64,000 nucleotides of DNA from CAZSVP01 sp964637185 (GCA_964637185.1 CAZWVB010000001.1:124001-188000), one strand, 5' to 3'. Shown: positions 42,365 through 51,571, counted from the stretch's first letter. Notes: generated by a model from the sequence alone, not told the origin. Numbers and translations are program-made.

Positions 42365-42670
42365 ATGGGCAGCAAGCTCATGCAAGTACTACTGGCGCTC
42401 TACCAAGTTGTGATCATGCTCTTGGTGTCACTGGCTCTCGTGATCGGCAGCTTTGGCAGCCTGCTGAGTGGCGATTGGGGCTACGTGCTCTGGAGCATGC
42501 TGTCCGCACCGCTCGGGTTCGGGCTAGCCATGGGTCTGCCGCTGTTGTGGGCCTGGGGCTACCAGCACACCCGCACCATCATCCACAAGCTGCGTGTCTA
42601 CCATGGGGGTCGGCGCGACATAGTCACGTTGGTGCACAACAGCGAGCAAGATGATCGGAGTCAGGTATGA
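42365..42670 (+). CDS. Small two-helix membrane protein, cassette gene 2
   Basis: 101 aa, ATG 42365 with GGGAGG 5 nt upstream. Two membrane helices (~8-35 and ~43-70) and a basic cytoplasmic tail (RTIIHKLRVYHGGRRD). No family recognised. Its TGA overlaps the ATG of the next membrane protein gene (ATGA), suggesting that the two form a complex. Confidence 0.55.
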   Translation: MGSKLMQVLLALYQVVIMLLVSLALVIGSFGSLLSGDWGYVLWSMLSAPLGFGLAMGLPLLWAWGYQHTRTIIHKLRVYHGGRRDIVTLVHNSEQDDRSQV

Positions 42671-42993
42671 ACGACGCCGGTTGGTGCTACCAAACAGGCC
42701 GAGCGGGCTTGGCAGCCTATCTCGGCTGTCATGGTCTGGCGCGCTCACTATGGTTTCAGGTGACGTGGTGCCATATGACATTCATCGGTATTGGCGTGTT
42801 GATCGGTATGGGGCCAGACAGAGACAATGCCCTGAGCATTCTCATCGGATCCCTGCTGGCCAGTCTTGTCATCTATCTAGGCATCTGGCTATGGAGTGTT
42901 CGGGCAGCCGCACTGGCGCGCTACCGCATTCAGCAAGATATCCAGCTAGCGGTGAACCGCATCATCTTCGAGGCTGGCGAGGAGGGTGGGTGA
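42667..42993 (+). CDS. Small membrane protein, cassette gene 3
   Basis: 108 aa, coupled to the previous gene by an ATGA overlap. Two hydrophobic helices (~35-55 and ~65-85), preceded by a His/Cys/Trp-containing amphipathic segment (CYQTGRAGLAAYLGCHG). Cytosolic C-terminus with ALARYRIQQDIQLAVNRI. Function unknown; possibly partner of the preceding membrane protein. Ends ~55 bases before the tuf promoter. Confidence 0.5.
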   Translation: MNDAGWCYQTGRAGLAAYLGCHGLARSLWFQVTWCHMTFIGIGVLIGMGPDRDNALSILIGSLLASLVIYLGIWLWSVRAAALARYRIQQDIQLAVNRIIFEAGEEGG

Positions 42994-43048
42994 TCTCGGG
43001 ATAAGTTTCGGGATCACCACCACGCAATTATTATTGCCGACAAAAGGC

Positions 43049-43077
43049 TTTACAAACCAGGGTAAAATCCCTATAAT
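43049..43077 (+). promoter_or_regulatory. tuf promoter
   Basis: TTTACA (43049-43054), 17-nt spacer, TATAAT (43072-43077). Confidence 0.85.
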
Positions 43078-43090
43078 TAGTCTCGTCTCA

Positions 43091-43121
43091 AAAACTGGCG
43101 TTTTTTGTATTGCCAGTTTTT
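43091..43121 (+). promoter_or_regulatory. Attenuator-like terminator in the tuf leader
   Basis: AAAACTGGC (43091-43099) pairs with GCCAGTTTT (43112-43120), followed by TTC. It lies between the promoter and the tuf Shine-Dalgarno site (AGGAGA), so readthrough must be regulated or partial. Confidence 0.7.
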
Positions 43122-43160
43122 CAACTACGAGCACAATAGTAATAATAACTAGGAGAAGAC

Positions 43161-44339
<1,179 letters not shown>

Positions 44340-44351
44340 CCCTAGAGGTAT

Positions 44352-44675
44352 ATGATGGCAGACGCACCTTCCAAACCACGCATTCGCATCAAACTCAAGG
44401 CCTATGACAACAAGGTCATCGACCAGTCGGCCAAACAGATCATCGACACGGCTATCCGCACTGGCGCCCAAGTAGCCGGGCCAGTGCCGTTGCCAACCGA
44501 TAAGAAGAAGGTGACTGTACTATCGAGCCCGCATGTCTACAAGGACGCTCGCGAGCAGTTTGAGATGCGTACGCACAAGCGGCTGATAGACATCACCGAG
44601 CCGACTCCCAAAACAGTCGACAACCTGATGAACCTCAGCCTGCCAGCCGGCGTGGACATCGAAATCAAGATGTAA
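44352..44675 (+). CDS. rpsJ: 30S ribosomal protein uS10 (NusE)
   Basis: 107 aa; ATG at 44352 or 44355 (the second has better spacing to GAGG). Typical RIRIKLKAYDNKVID start and HVYKDAREQFEMRTHKRLID loop. Also acts with NusA/NusB in antitermination in other bacteria. Here it is cut off from the rest of the S10 operon by a terminator and ~2.7 kb of accessory genes; rplC has its own promoter. Confidence 0.96.
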   Translation: MMADAPSKPRIRIKLKAYDNKVIDQSAKQIIDTAIRTGAQVAGPVPLPTDKKKVTVLSSPHVYKDAREQFEMRTHKRLIDITEPTPKTVDNLMNLSLPAGVDIEIKM

Positions 44676-44714
44676 AACAAGTGTCATCTCGAGCTTGTAG
44701 AGAGATCTAAAACT

Positions 44715-44742
44715 AAAAAAGCCCCGAGTTCGGGGCTTTTTT
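44715..44742. terminator. Bidirectional terminator after rpsJ
   Basis: AAAAAAGCCCCGA GTT CGGGGCTTTTTT, a strong stem serving both rpsJ and the convergent 44754 gene. Confidence 0.92.
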
Positions 44743-44753
44743 AGTTCTGCTAA

Positions 44754-45206
44754 TTAGTTAGTATCTTCATCTTCAAGTTCCCCCATATGTCTGAAACTAG
44801 CGAATTCATCATCTGCCGCACCACTTTCGGCTGCAGCCATTCGAAGTGCCTCATCTAAAGCATGCATACCTAGGACGTTTTCAAAACCTTTAGCACGTTT
44901 GTGACGAGTTGCGGGATCGCTATAAGGAATATCTTGGGCATTCAAAGCGTTGTAAATTTTAGCTAGCCTTTTATCCATTTCTGCAAGTAGTATTAGGTTT
45001 TCTCTTGCTGGCCGGTCTGAATGCTCTAGATCATTTTTCAACTTTTCTTTTATTTTATTAACATTATTTCCATCTATAAGCAAAGCTTCTATTTCCTCAT
45101 CCGATACTCCAAAATCATCTTCGGTAGTTTCTAGCTCGCTAGGGTTTACGGCCGGTTTGAAATCCTCTGCTGGCTTGTCGCCAGGCGTTGGCTCATGTGG
45201 TGTCAT
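44754..45206 (-). CDS. Acidic hypothetical protein, AT-rich
   Basis: 150 aa from ATG 45206, chosen because TTGGAGG lies 5 nt upstream. Very acidic N-terminus (ELETTEDDFGVSDEEIEALL) and C-terminus (GELEDEDTN) around a helical middle part (NKIKEKLKNDLEHSDRPARENLILLAEMDK, given here in pieces: NKIKEKLKNDL and LILLAEMDKRLAKIYN). Distinctly AT-rich and codon-divergent from neighbours, so probably a recent arrival. No family recognised. Confidence 0.55.
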   Translation of the reverse strand: MTPHEPTPGDKPAEDFKPAVNPSELETTEDDFGVSDEEIEALLIDGNNVNKIKEKLKNDLEHSDRPARENLILLAEMDKRLAKIYNALNAQDIPYSDPATRHKRAKGFENVLGMHALDEALRMAAAESGAADDEFASFRHMGELEDEDTN

Positions 45207-45272
45207 AATATCCTCCAATAGTTATTATTACTTCTAATACTACAGATTTGCCAAAAAAAACAACTTGTTTGC

Positions 45273-45278
45273 TACAAT
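45273..45278 (+). promoter_or_regulatory. -10 box of the ASCH gene, leaderless arrangement
   Basis: TACAAT ends 6 nt before ATG 45285; no Shine-Dalgarno site. Confidence 0.5.
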
Positions 45279-45284
45279 CGAGTT

Positions 45285-45620
45285 ATGAAGCACCGTTTGG
45301 TTTTTCGGGCTGGGGACAAGGCTGAGTTTCAGACTATCGTGGATGGTCGCAAGTTGGTTGAGACTCGAGCCGCTACACCCAAGTATCGCAAAGTTGAGGT
45401 GGGCGACACACTAGTGATCAGTTGTGGAGGCGAGCAGGTAGAGAAAGAGGTACGGCACGTATCCATCTACGACTCTATCGATAGCTTGCTGGCCAATGAA
45501 AACTTACACGACGTGATGCCGCTGGTAGCAGACGAAGCCGAGGCGCGCAAGGTTTGGCGTTCATATCCAGGCTACGACGAAAAAATTGCCAAATACGGAA
45601 TTGTGGCTTGGCAGATCTAA
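45285..45620 (+). CDS. ASCH domain protein
   Basis: 111 aa. The ASCH (PUA-like) fold is suggested by VDGRKLVETRAATPKYRKVEVGDTLVIS (pieces at ~19-46: DGRKLVETRA, PKYRKVEVGD) and the YDSIDSLLANE and KVWRSYPGYDEKI segments that are typical of small ASCH proteins. These bind RNA or act as amidohydrolases on modified nucleosides; the exact role is unknown. Leaderless. Followed by a MutT-type Nudix gene, which suggests a nucleotide-related theme. Confidence 0.75.
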   Translation: MKHRLVFRAGDKAEFQTIVDGRKLVETRAATPKYRKVEVGDTLVISCGGEQVEKEVRHVSIYDSIDSLLANENLHDVMPLVADEAEARKVWRSYPGYDEKIAKYGIVAWQI

Positions 45621-45666
45621 AACTTGGACTATAATGCAAATTAGCTCAACTTAAAAGGGGGTGAGC

Positions 45667-46176
45667 ATGAATCTTACAGAGTTCAAATCCACGGTACCAC
45701 ATCCACTGCGGGTGGTAACCATTGTGCTAATGCATCGCAACGGACATGTGGTGCTCGGCATGAAGAAGCAAGGCTTCGGAGCCGGCAAATGGAACGGTTT
45801 TGGCGGCAAACCGAAGGAGGGCGAGTCTGTCTGGAAGTGCGCCTACCGTGAGGCAGAAGAAGAGTCTACCGTACGGCTCAATGCCATGCGCCGTGTGGCC
45901 TATCTCAACTTCTACTTCCGTGACATCCCGATCGATCAGGGCTGGAACCAACAAGCACAGGTATTCATCTCAGACAACTGGTCTGGAACACCAACCGAGA
46001 CTGACGAGATGCGGCCGCAGCTGTTTGGTATGGACGATCTGCCACTCGACGACATGTGGCCATTCGACCGTGAGTGGGTGCCCCGAGTCCTTGCTGGCGA
46101 ACGGCTGGTAGGGGATTTCTTGTTCGCAGGCGAAGGTGAGCCAGTTGAGCGTCGGTTCTTGCCGTACCCTGAGTAA
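45667..46176 (+). CDS. MutT/MTH1-type Nudix hydrolase
   Basis: 169 aa from ATG 45667 (GGGGGTGAGC upstream; GTG 45661 is an alternative). Canonical Nudix box at Gly 47-Val 69 (GGKPKEGESVWKCAYREAEEE), with WNGFGGK before it as in MTH1-like 8-oxo-dGTPases. Later residues (MWPFDREWVPRVLAGERLVGDF) resemble the MTH1 C-terminal half. The probable role is sanitising oxidised nucleotides. GC-rich with its own TATAAT and a Shine-Dalgarno site. Confidence 0.85.
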   Translation: MNLTEFKSTVPHPLRVVTIVLMHRNGHVVLGMKKQGFGAGKWNGFGGKPKEGESVWKCAYREAEEESTVRLNAMRRVAYLNFYFRDIPIDQGWNQQAQVFISDNWSGTPTETDEMRPQLFGMDDLPLDDMWPFDREWVPRVLAGERLVGDFLFAGEGEPVERRFLPYPE

Positions 46177-46278
46177 TTGGGATACGGCGGGAACCAACCG
46201 CTTTGCATTCACATTGAATACATACTACAATCAAGATAAGCAAAACAATTTAACCTATTAATAGGAGATATCTCAACA

Positions 46279-46803
46279 ATGGACGAACAGAAGAAAACAA
46301 CTGACAGTGTAGACAAGGCCGCCAGCGCAGCTGACAAGGTAGCCTCGGCTACTCATAGCACACAAGCCAAGGGCATCATGGACAGCCTAGACAAGATCTT
46401 TGGTGATCGTGGCCCAGTACAGCTACCGGTAGCTGCCAAAGACTGGATTGCCCAGTACGCTTGGATATTTGTACTGATAGGGGTGATTATCCGCGGTCTA
46501 GGCATCTTAGCACTGCTCGGCTTGGGCTTTGCCTTCTCAGGACTAGCTGCAGCTACAGGAACATTTAGCTTTTTCAGCGCAGTAGGCTTGGGCTTGCTCT
46601 TCTTGATCGGTGAAGGTCTGCTGCTGCTAATCTCTATACCAGGTGTGAAGGCCCGTAAGATGAGTGGTTGGACACTAGTGTTCTATGCCGAAGTGTTGGC
46701 TATCATCGGCAACTTACTGAGCCTCAACATCATTGGCGCTTTGATCTCAGCTTTGATTGGATTCTTTTTCCTCTTCCAGATCCGCTCCCGCTTCAGTAAA
46801 TAA
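46279..46803 (+). CDS. Four-helix membrane protein of unknown function
   Basis: 174 aa. A hydrophilic Ala/Lys/Asp N-terminus (1-~50), then four membrane helices (~65-85, 90-110, 125-145, 150-170) and a short basic end (RSRFSK). AGGAGATATC precedes the ATG by 5-10 nt. No transporter or enzyme motif is visible. Similar small Gly/Leu-rich membrane proteins of Patescibacteria remain uncharacterised. It is followed by a 270-base intergenic region full of hairpins. Confidence 0.55.
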   Translation: MDEQKKTTDSVDKAASAADKVASATHSTQAKGIMDSLDKIFGDRGPVQLPVAAKDWIAQYAWIFVLIGVIIRGLGILALLGLGFAFSGLAAATGTFSFFSAVGLGLLFLIGEGLLLLISIPGVKARKMSGWTLVFYAEVLAIIGNLLSLNIIGALISALIGFFFLFQIRSRFSK

Positions 46804-47073
46804 ATACTTGACGAATACCTTCGTCAAAACCTCCAGTCCGCACTCGATGTACGCTAAGTACACCTCGTTTGCGGGCTTCGGTTTTTCCTTGATCTTCACG
46901 CAAGCATTTATTTACTAAAAAGTCACAATCAGTCAGCTTTCCTTGTTTTACTACGCTGCTTGTATCTGAGCCCGTGCGACACGGTTTTGCCATCTTTTGC
47001 CAAGACAAAAGATGGTAGTCCGTAAGGACTATATCCTTAAAAATATGCATAGAACAAATGGTACAATATAGCT
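46804..47073. other. Hairpin-rich intergenic region without a convincing gene
   Basis: Contains TTGACGAA/TTCGTCAA (46808-46827), CCATCTTTTG/CAAAAGATGG (46990-47015) and AGTCC/GGACT (47017-47030). A - strand frame (46793-47050) is open but has no ribosome site and runs through the hairpins. The last hairpin pair precedes the promoter of the 47074 gene. May encode a small RNA or be a decayed insert. Confidence 0.4.
47062..47067 (+). promoter_or_regulatory. -10 box of the 47074 gene, leaderless arrangement
   Basis: TACAAT ends 6 nt before ATG 47074. Confidence 0.45.
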
Positions 47074-47325
47074 ATGTCAAAAGTCTTACGCTTTCTAACC
47101 CAATCCGACTTTGCTTTTGTCTGGAAATCGGCGCTATATCTGATACTAGGCTCGGTCTGGCTGGCGCCATCTGGGCATAGGATAATCCCAATCGGGTTGA
47201 TAGTCGGCTTTGTGCTGGTGCACTTCATCGAATCCTTGCGCATCGATCGCCGGGTGGAGTTTGGACTGTTGGTGGTAGGTGCGGCATTTGGGCTGTACGG
47301 CCTAGGTATCACTATCAATTGGTGA
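47074..47325 (+). CDS. Small two-helix membrane protein
   Basis: 83 aa. Two or three short hydrophobic stretches (~15-35, 38-53, 60-80) separated by a basic loop (ESLRIDRRVEF). No recognised family. Leaderless arrangement. Ends 9 bases before the rplC promoter, so it is the last gene before the main ribosomal protein superoperon. Function unknown. Confidence 0.55.
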   Translation: MSKVLRFLTQSDFAFVWKSALYLILGSVWLAPSGHRIIPIGLIVGFVLVHFIESLRIDRRVEFGLLVVGAAFGLYGLGITINW

Positions 47326-47333
47326 CAAAACAC

Positions 47334-47363
47334 TTGACACCAGATAGAGCTATCTGGTAGACT
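47334..47363 (+). promoter_or_regulatory. Promoter of the rplC-rpsI superoperon
   Basis: TTGACA (47334-47339), 18-nt spacer that is itself palindromic (CCAGATAGAGCTATCTGG), TAGACT (47358-47363). Shares the TAGACTTAT -10 region with rpoB. Confidence 0.85.
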
Positions 47364-47369
47364 TATATC

Positions 47370-47455
47370 CGATACAGATCACTGGGAAACCGCCAGGTCC
47401 GACTCACCCGGAAACCGGCACTAGGTTTGCCAGGATTGTTGTTTTATAGGGTAAC
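47370..47455 (+). promoter_or_regulatory. Structured leader of the rplC superoperon
   Basis: GGGAAACC pairs with GGTTTGCC (7 of 8) around an inner CCGG-AAA-CCGG, and TTGTTGTTTT follows. Position and shape suit autogenous control by a ribosomal protein (uL4 does so in E. coli), but no specific homology can be claimed. It shares CACCCGGAA with the rpoB leader. Confidence 0.5.
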
Positions 47456-47467
47456 TACAGGATAAGA

Positions 47468-48118
47468 ATGAAAGCATTACTGGCCAAAAAAATTGGAATG
47501 ACCCAATTGATAGACGCTGATGGAAAAGTCAGCGCTGTTACTGTGCTCGAAGCTGGTCCTTGTGTAGTGACTCAGCTCAAGACCGACGAGAGCGATGGCT
47601 ACAATGCCGTACAGCTCGGTTTTGGCGAGGCCAAACACCCGGGTAAGAGTCTGCTGGGACATCTCAAAGCCAGTAAAGCCAAGAGTGCTCATCTGATGGA
47701 AGTGCGTCTGCCCGAAGCCAAGACAGCCGAATCAGCTGATGCCGAAGCGGCTGAAACTGCCAGTTGGAAGGTAGGCGATGTGCTAAAAGCCGATCTTTTT
47801 GAAACCGGAGAAGCAGTGCGTGTTACTGCGGTTTCCAAAGGAAAGGGCTTTGCCGGCACTATCAAGCGACACAATTTCCACCGCGGCCCTAAGACTCATG
47901 GTAGTCACAATTATCGTGCGCCAGGGTCAATCGGCGCTGGATACCCACAACACGTCTTCAAAGGTCAGAAAATGGCCGGTCGCATGGGTAATGCCCAGGT
48001 CACTATCCGCAACCAAAAGGTCATGCTTGTCGATGCTGGCAACCACACGTTGGCTATCGCCGGCTCTGTACCAGGAGCCAAAGGTACTCTAGTGCTAGTC
48101 CAAGGAGCCCAGGTATGA
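47468..48118 (+). CDS. rplC: 50S ribosomal protein uL3
   Basis: 216 aa. First gene of the superoperon. Core motifs KGKGFAGTIKRHNFHRGPKTHGSHNYR and AGRMGN are present (pieces KGKGFAGTIKRHNF and GPKTHGSHNYR). An acidic Ala/Glu insert (PEAKTAESADAEAAETAS) sits at ~residues 80-97 in the exposed loop. AGGATAAGA precedes ATG. Overlaps rplD by 4 bases. Confidence 0.96.
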   Translation: MKALLAKKIGMTQLIDADGKVSAVTVLEAGPCVVTQLKTDESDGYNAVQLGFGEAKHPGKSLLGHLKASKAKSAHLMEVRLPEAKTAESADAEAAETASWKVGDVLKADLFETGEAVRVTAVSKGKGFAGTIKRHNFHRGPKTHGSHNYRAPGSIGAGYPQHVFKGQKMAGRMGNAQVTIRNQKVMLVDAGNHTLAIAGSVPGAKGTLVLVQGAQV

Positions 48119-48735
48119 AAGTTGCTACTTACACCAAGACTGGCAATAAGTCTGCTGAGCTCACGCTGGATAAGAAATATTTTGGTGTTGAGACCAATGT
48201 GGATCTAATAGCCCAAGCTTACAATATGTACCTGGGTAATCAGCGCCAAGCTCATGCCAAGACCCTGACTCGAGCTGAGGTATCTGGTGGTGGACGCAAA
48301 CCTTGGCGTCAAAAAGGCACTGGCAATGCTCGATTTGGTTCGACTCGTGTGCCAATATGGCGGCACGGTGGCGTGGCTCATGGGCCCACTGGCCTGCAAA
48401 ATTATCACAAGAACATGCCGGCTGGTATGGCCAAATCAGCTCTCAAGAGCGCTTTGAGTAGCCAGGCTGACAAAGTCGTAGTTATTGAAAAAATTGATAT
48501 TGCTGATGGCAAAACCAAGTCTGCCGATGCATTACTCAACAAACTCGGTGTTGAGGGCAATGTGTTGGTAGTACTGGCTGCTGCAAATGATGTCGCTCAG
48601 CGTGCCTTGCGCAATCTAGCTGGTGTTGCAGTAATGCAGGCCGCCAAGCTCAATGTGTATGCTGTCATGAATGCCGACAATATTGTGGTCGAAAAGGCTG
48701 CTATCGATGTCCTAATCAAAAGGTTGGAGGCTTAG
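48115..48735 (+). CDS. rplD: 50S ribosomal protein uL4
   Basis: 206 aa. The tunnel-loop region GGGRKPWRQKGTGNARFGS (residues ~58-76) is fully conserved. ATGA overlap with rplC. In E. coli this protein represses its own operon through the leader, so the structured leader upstream of rplC is of interest. Confidence 0.96.
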   Translation: MKVATYTKTGNKSAELTLDKKYFGVETNVDLIAQAYNMYLGNQRQAHAKTLTRAEVSGGGRKPWRQKGTGNARFGSTRVPIWRHGGVAHGPTGLQNYHKNMPAGMAKSALKSALSSQADKVVVIEKIDIADGKTKSADALLNKLGVEGNVLVVLAAANDVAQRALRNLAGVAVMQAAKLNVYAVMNADNIVVEKAAIDVLIKRLEA

Positions 48736-48737
48736 TG

Positions 48738-49034
48738 ATGCAACACATGCTGATCACCCCTATTATTACTGAGAAGAGTATGCGGCTAGCCGCTAGCGGC
48801 ACCTATATGTTTGGTGTGCCAACTCGCGCTAACAAGCCAGCAATCGCCGAAGCTGTGGCCAAACAGTTCAAGGTCGAGCCCATTCAAGTCAGAATTGCCA
48901 ATTTGCAAGGTAAGACCAAACGTTTTGGCGGCCGCATGGGTAAGCGTAGTGATCAAAAACGAGCCTATGTAACACTCAAAAAAGGCCAGAAAATAGATGC
49001 CTTTAGCGTAGTTGAGCCGGAGGAGAAGAAGTAA
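48738..49034 (+). CDS. rplW: 50S ribosomal protein uL23
   Basis: 98 aa from ATG 48738, with GGAGG 7 nt upstream; the GTG at 48735 overlapping the rplD stop is less likely. Typical ITEKSMRLA start and GKTKRFGGRMGKRSD segment. Docking site for trigger factor (tig, 23237) at the tunnel exit. TAATG overlap with rplB. Confidence 0.95.
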   Translation: MQHMLITPIITEKSMRLAASGTYMFGVPTRANKPAIAEAVAKQFKVEPIQVRIANLQGKTKRFGGRMGKRSDQKRAYVTLKKGQKIDAFSVVEPEEKK

Positions 49035-49864
49035 TGGCCGTACGGGTTATCAAACAAAACACTGCCGCCGCTCGCAATATGAGCATGGCTGATTTTTCGG
49101 TACTGAGCCCTGCCAAGCCACAAAAGAAGCTACGTGTCGTCAAGAAGCAGCGCTCTGGCCGCAACAACCAGGGCCGTATTACTATTCGTCACCGCGGCGG
49201 CGGTAGCCGACGTGCCATCCGACTAGTAGATACACTAGGTGATTTTGCCAAAGCCGAAGTAATCGCTATTGAATACGACCCCAATCGCAGCGCCTATCTG
49301 GCACTACTACGCACCGAAGAAGGTAACAAAGGCTACACCATAGCAACTGCTGGTATGAAGGTGGGCCGTAGCGTGGCAATGGGCAAGGAAGTTGAAGTGC
49401 GCAATGGCAATCGCATGCCACTATCATCCATCCCAGCCGGCAGCACTATCTCCAATGTTGAGTTGCAGCCAGGCCGTGGTGCTCAGCTGGCTCGCACCGC
49501 TGGTGCCCGTGCTCAAGTAGTAGCCAAAGAGGGCAAGTTTGTACAGGTCAAACTCCCATCATCTGAAGTGCGTCTGATACATGAGGACTGTATGGCTACA
49601 CTAGGCCAGGTCGGCAATGCTGATCATAGCAACATCAAAATCGGCTCAGCTGGTCGCAAGCGCCGTATGGGTATACGACCCACAGTGCGTGGTAAGGCTA
49701 TGAATCCAGTAGATCATCCACACGGCGGTGGTGAGGGCGGTGTTTCGATTGGTCTCAAGAACCCTAAGACACCTTGGGGATTGCCAGCACTTGGTCGCAA
49801 GACCCGACGCCGTAAATATACTAATAATATGATTGTCAGAGGCAGAAAGCGAGGCAAACGATGA
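49034..49864 (+). CDS. rplB: 50S ribosomal protein uL2
   Basis: 276 aa, full length. Characteristic GRNNQGRITIRHRGGG and the C-terminal RGKAMNPVDHPHGGGEG containing the conserved His of the peptidyl-transferase neighbourhood. ATGA overlap with rpsS. Confidence 0.97.
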   Translation: MAVRVIKQNTAAARNMSMADFSVLSPAKPQKKLRVVKKQRSGRNNQGRITIRHRGGGSRRAIRLVDTLGDFAKAEVIAIEYDPNRSAYLALLRTEEGNKGYTIATAGMKVGRSVAMGKEVEVRNGNRMPLSSIPAGSTISNVELQPGRGAQLARTAGARAQVVAKEGKFVQVKLPSSEVRLIHEDCMATLGQVGNADHSNIKIGSAGRKRRMGIRPTVRGKAMNPVDHPHGGGEGGVSIGLKNPKTPWGLPALGRKTRRRKYTNNMIVRGRKRGKR

Positions 49865-50151
49865 GCCGCTCAACCCGCAAAGGTCCATTTGTGGATCCCA
49901 AATTACTCAAGAAAATCCTGGCCTTGCAGCCTGAGGATAAGACCGTGGTGAAGACATGGGCACGCGCTAGTACCATCAGCCCAGAGATGGTCGGTCGCAC
50001 CATCGCTGTGCACAATGGCAAGACTCATGTGTCGGTGTTTGTATCAGAGAATATGGTAGGCCACAAGCTGGGCGAATTTGCCCCTACCCGTAAATTCCGT
50101 GGCCATGGTGGTAAGCTAGCCAAGGCCGAAGGTGATGGAGCTAGCTCATGA
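49861..50151 (+). CDS. rpsS: 30S ribosomal protein uS19
   Basis: 96 aa. Typical SRSTRKGPFVDPKLLKK start and HKLGEFAPTRKFRGHGG end. Binds uS13 in the 30S head. Overlaps rplB and rplV by 4 bases each, so translation is coupled. Confidence 0.96.
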   Translation: MSRSTRKGPFVDPKLLKKILALQPEDKTVVKTWARASTISPEMVGRTIAVHNGKTHVSVFVSENMVGHKLGEFAPTRKFRGHGGKLAKAEGDGASS

Positions 50152-50507
50152 GAGTTCATGCCCAAGCCCGCGAGTTGAATATCTCAGCCCAAAAGTTGCG
50201 CCAGGTGGCTGACGATGTTCGTGGTACCAGTGCCAATCAAGCATTGGAGCGCTTGGCTGTGATGCCACACAAAGGAGCTCGTATGATATATGATGCGCTT
50301 CATAGTGCTATGGCCAATGCCGAGAACAATCACAATCTCAACCGCAACAATCTTGATATTACCGAAATCCGAGTCGATCAGGGCAGCAAATTGAAGCGAT
50401 TCCGCCCGCGTGCTCGTGGTCGTGCTACCCAAGTAATTCATCCTAGCTCGCATCTTACTGTAGTATTGCAAGACCAACCTAAAGTCAAAACCAAGGAGGC
50501 TGCATAA
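50148..50507 (+). CDS. rplV: 50S ribosomal protein uL22
   Basis: 119 aa. Motifs ISAQKLRQVADDVRG and the tunnel loop KRFRPRARGRATQVIHPSSH are typical. Overlaps the genes on both sides. Confidence 0.96.
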   Translation: MRVHAQARELNISAQKLRQVADDVRGTSANQALERLAVMPHKGARMIYDALHSAMANAENNHNLNRNNLDITEIRVDQGSKLKRFRPRARGRATQVIHPSSHLTVVLQDQPKVKTKEAA

Positions 50508-51133
50508 TGGGCCAAAAAGTCAATCCTATCAGCATGCGTTTGAGCACTCAGCGCAACTGGCAGTCTCGCTGGATCGCTCCACGTGATTTTGCTCGCTATA
50601 CTGTCGAAGACATCAAGATACGCCAGGCTGTCGAAGATCTGCTTGGTTTTCGCGGTGGTGTAGCCAAGGTAGAGATCGAACGACCTCGCGGTGAGCTGGT
50701 AGTCAATATTCATACTGCCAAGCCTGGTGTGGTAATCGGTCGCAGTGGTTCGGGTATTGATGCTCTCAAGAAGAAACTGGCTGGTCTAACCAAACAAAAA
50801 GTAACTATCAATATCGAAGAAGTCCGCTCGCCAGAGCTGGTCGCACAGTTGGTGGCCGAAAATGTTGCCTCACAGCTAGAGCGACGTATGGCTTTTCGTC
50901 GGGTCATCAAAAATGCGGTTGAGAATGCCATCAAGTCTGGTGCGCTAGGCGCCAAAGTCAGTGTGTCTGGCCGTCTCAACGGTGCCGAAATGGCGCGACG
51001 TGAGACCGCCATGGACGGCAGTATTCCACTACATACCATCAAGGCCAATATTGAGTACGGTACTGCCCAAGCCAAGACTACTTATGGCATCATTGGCGTC
51101 AAAGTATGGATATACAAAGGATCGGAGCAATAA
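50507..51133 (+). CDS. rpsC: 30S ribosomal protein uS3
   Basis: 208 aa. KH domain with GVVIGRSGSGIDALKKKL (residues ~65-83) and the C-terminal AKVSVSGRLNGAEMARRE. GGAGGC precedes ATG 50507. Mean size without extension. Confidence 0.96.
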   Translation: MGQKVNPISMRLSTQRNWQSRWIAPRDFARYTVEDIKIRQAVEDLLGFRGGVAKVEIERPRGELVVNIHTAKPGVVIGRSGSGIDALKKKLAGLTKQKVTINIEEVRSPELVAQLVAENVASQLERRMAFRRVIKNAVENAIKSGALGAKVSVSGRLNGAEMARRETAMDGSIPLHTIKANIEYGTAQAKTTYGIIGVKVWIYKGSEQ

Positions 51134-51136
51134 GCC

Positions 51137-51571
51137 ATGTTGATGCCGCGTAAAACCAAATATCGCAAGCAGTTCAAGGGCCGTATCAATGGTCAAGCCA
51201 ACGGCAATGTTGAGATTGACTTTGGCAACTACGGTCTCAAAAGCATGGAAGTTGGCCGCATCAGCTCACGTCAAATAGAGGCAGCTCGCCGCGCTATGAC
51301 TCGCTATGTCCAACGTGGCGGCAAGATCTGGATACGTATCTATCCGCACACTCCCATCACACGTAAGCCTGCCGAAGTACCGATGGGATCTGGTAAGGGT
51401 GCAGTTGATCACTATGTAGCCAAGATCAAGCCAGGCACCATATTGTTTGAAATGGACGGTGTTAGTGAAGACATTGCCAAAGAGGCTATGCGGCTAGCGG
51501 CCAATAAATTGTCTGTGAAGACTAAGTTTTTGAGTAAGACTGCCCAGGGAGACAGCCATGAAAGCGAATGA
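51137..51571 (+). CDS. rplP: 50S ribosomal protein uL16
   Basis: 144 aa. RKTKYRKQFKGR start and the GSGKGAVDHYVAKIKPG region near the peptidyl-transferase center. ATG 51137 or 51143 both possible; the first has the better distance to GGAG. The 3' end overlaps rpmC by 14 bases. Confidence 0.95.
   Translation: MLMPRKTKYRKQFKGRINGQANGNVEIDFGNYGLKSMEVGRISSRQIEAARRAMTRYVQRGGKIWIRIYPHTPITRKPAEVPMGSGKGAVDHYVAKIKPGTILFEMDGVSEDIAKEAMRLAANKLSVKTKFLSKTAQGDSHESE

Noticed and set aside
46793..47050. 85-aa - strand ORF
   Set aside because: No Shine-Dalgarno or leaderless promoter signal, overlaps strong hairpins and the end of the neighbouring gene; kept only as a hairpin-rich region.
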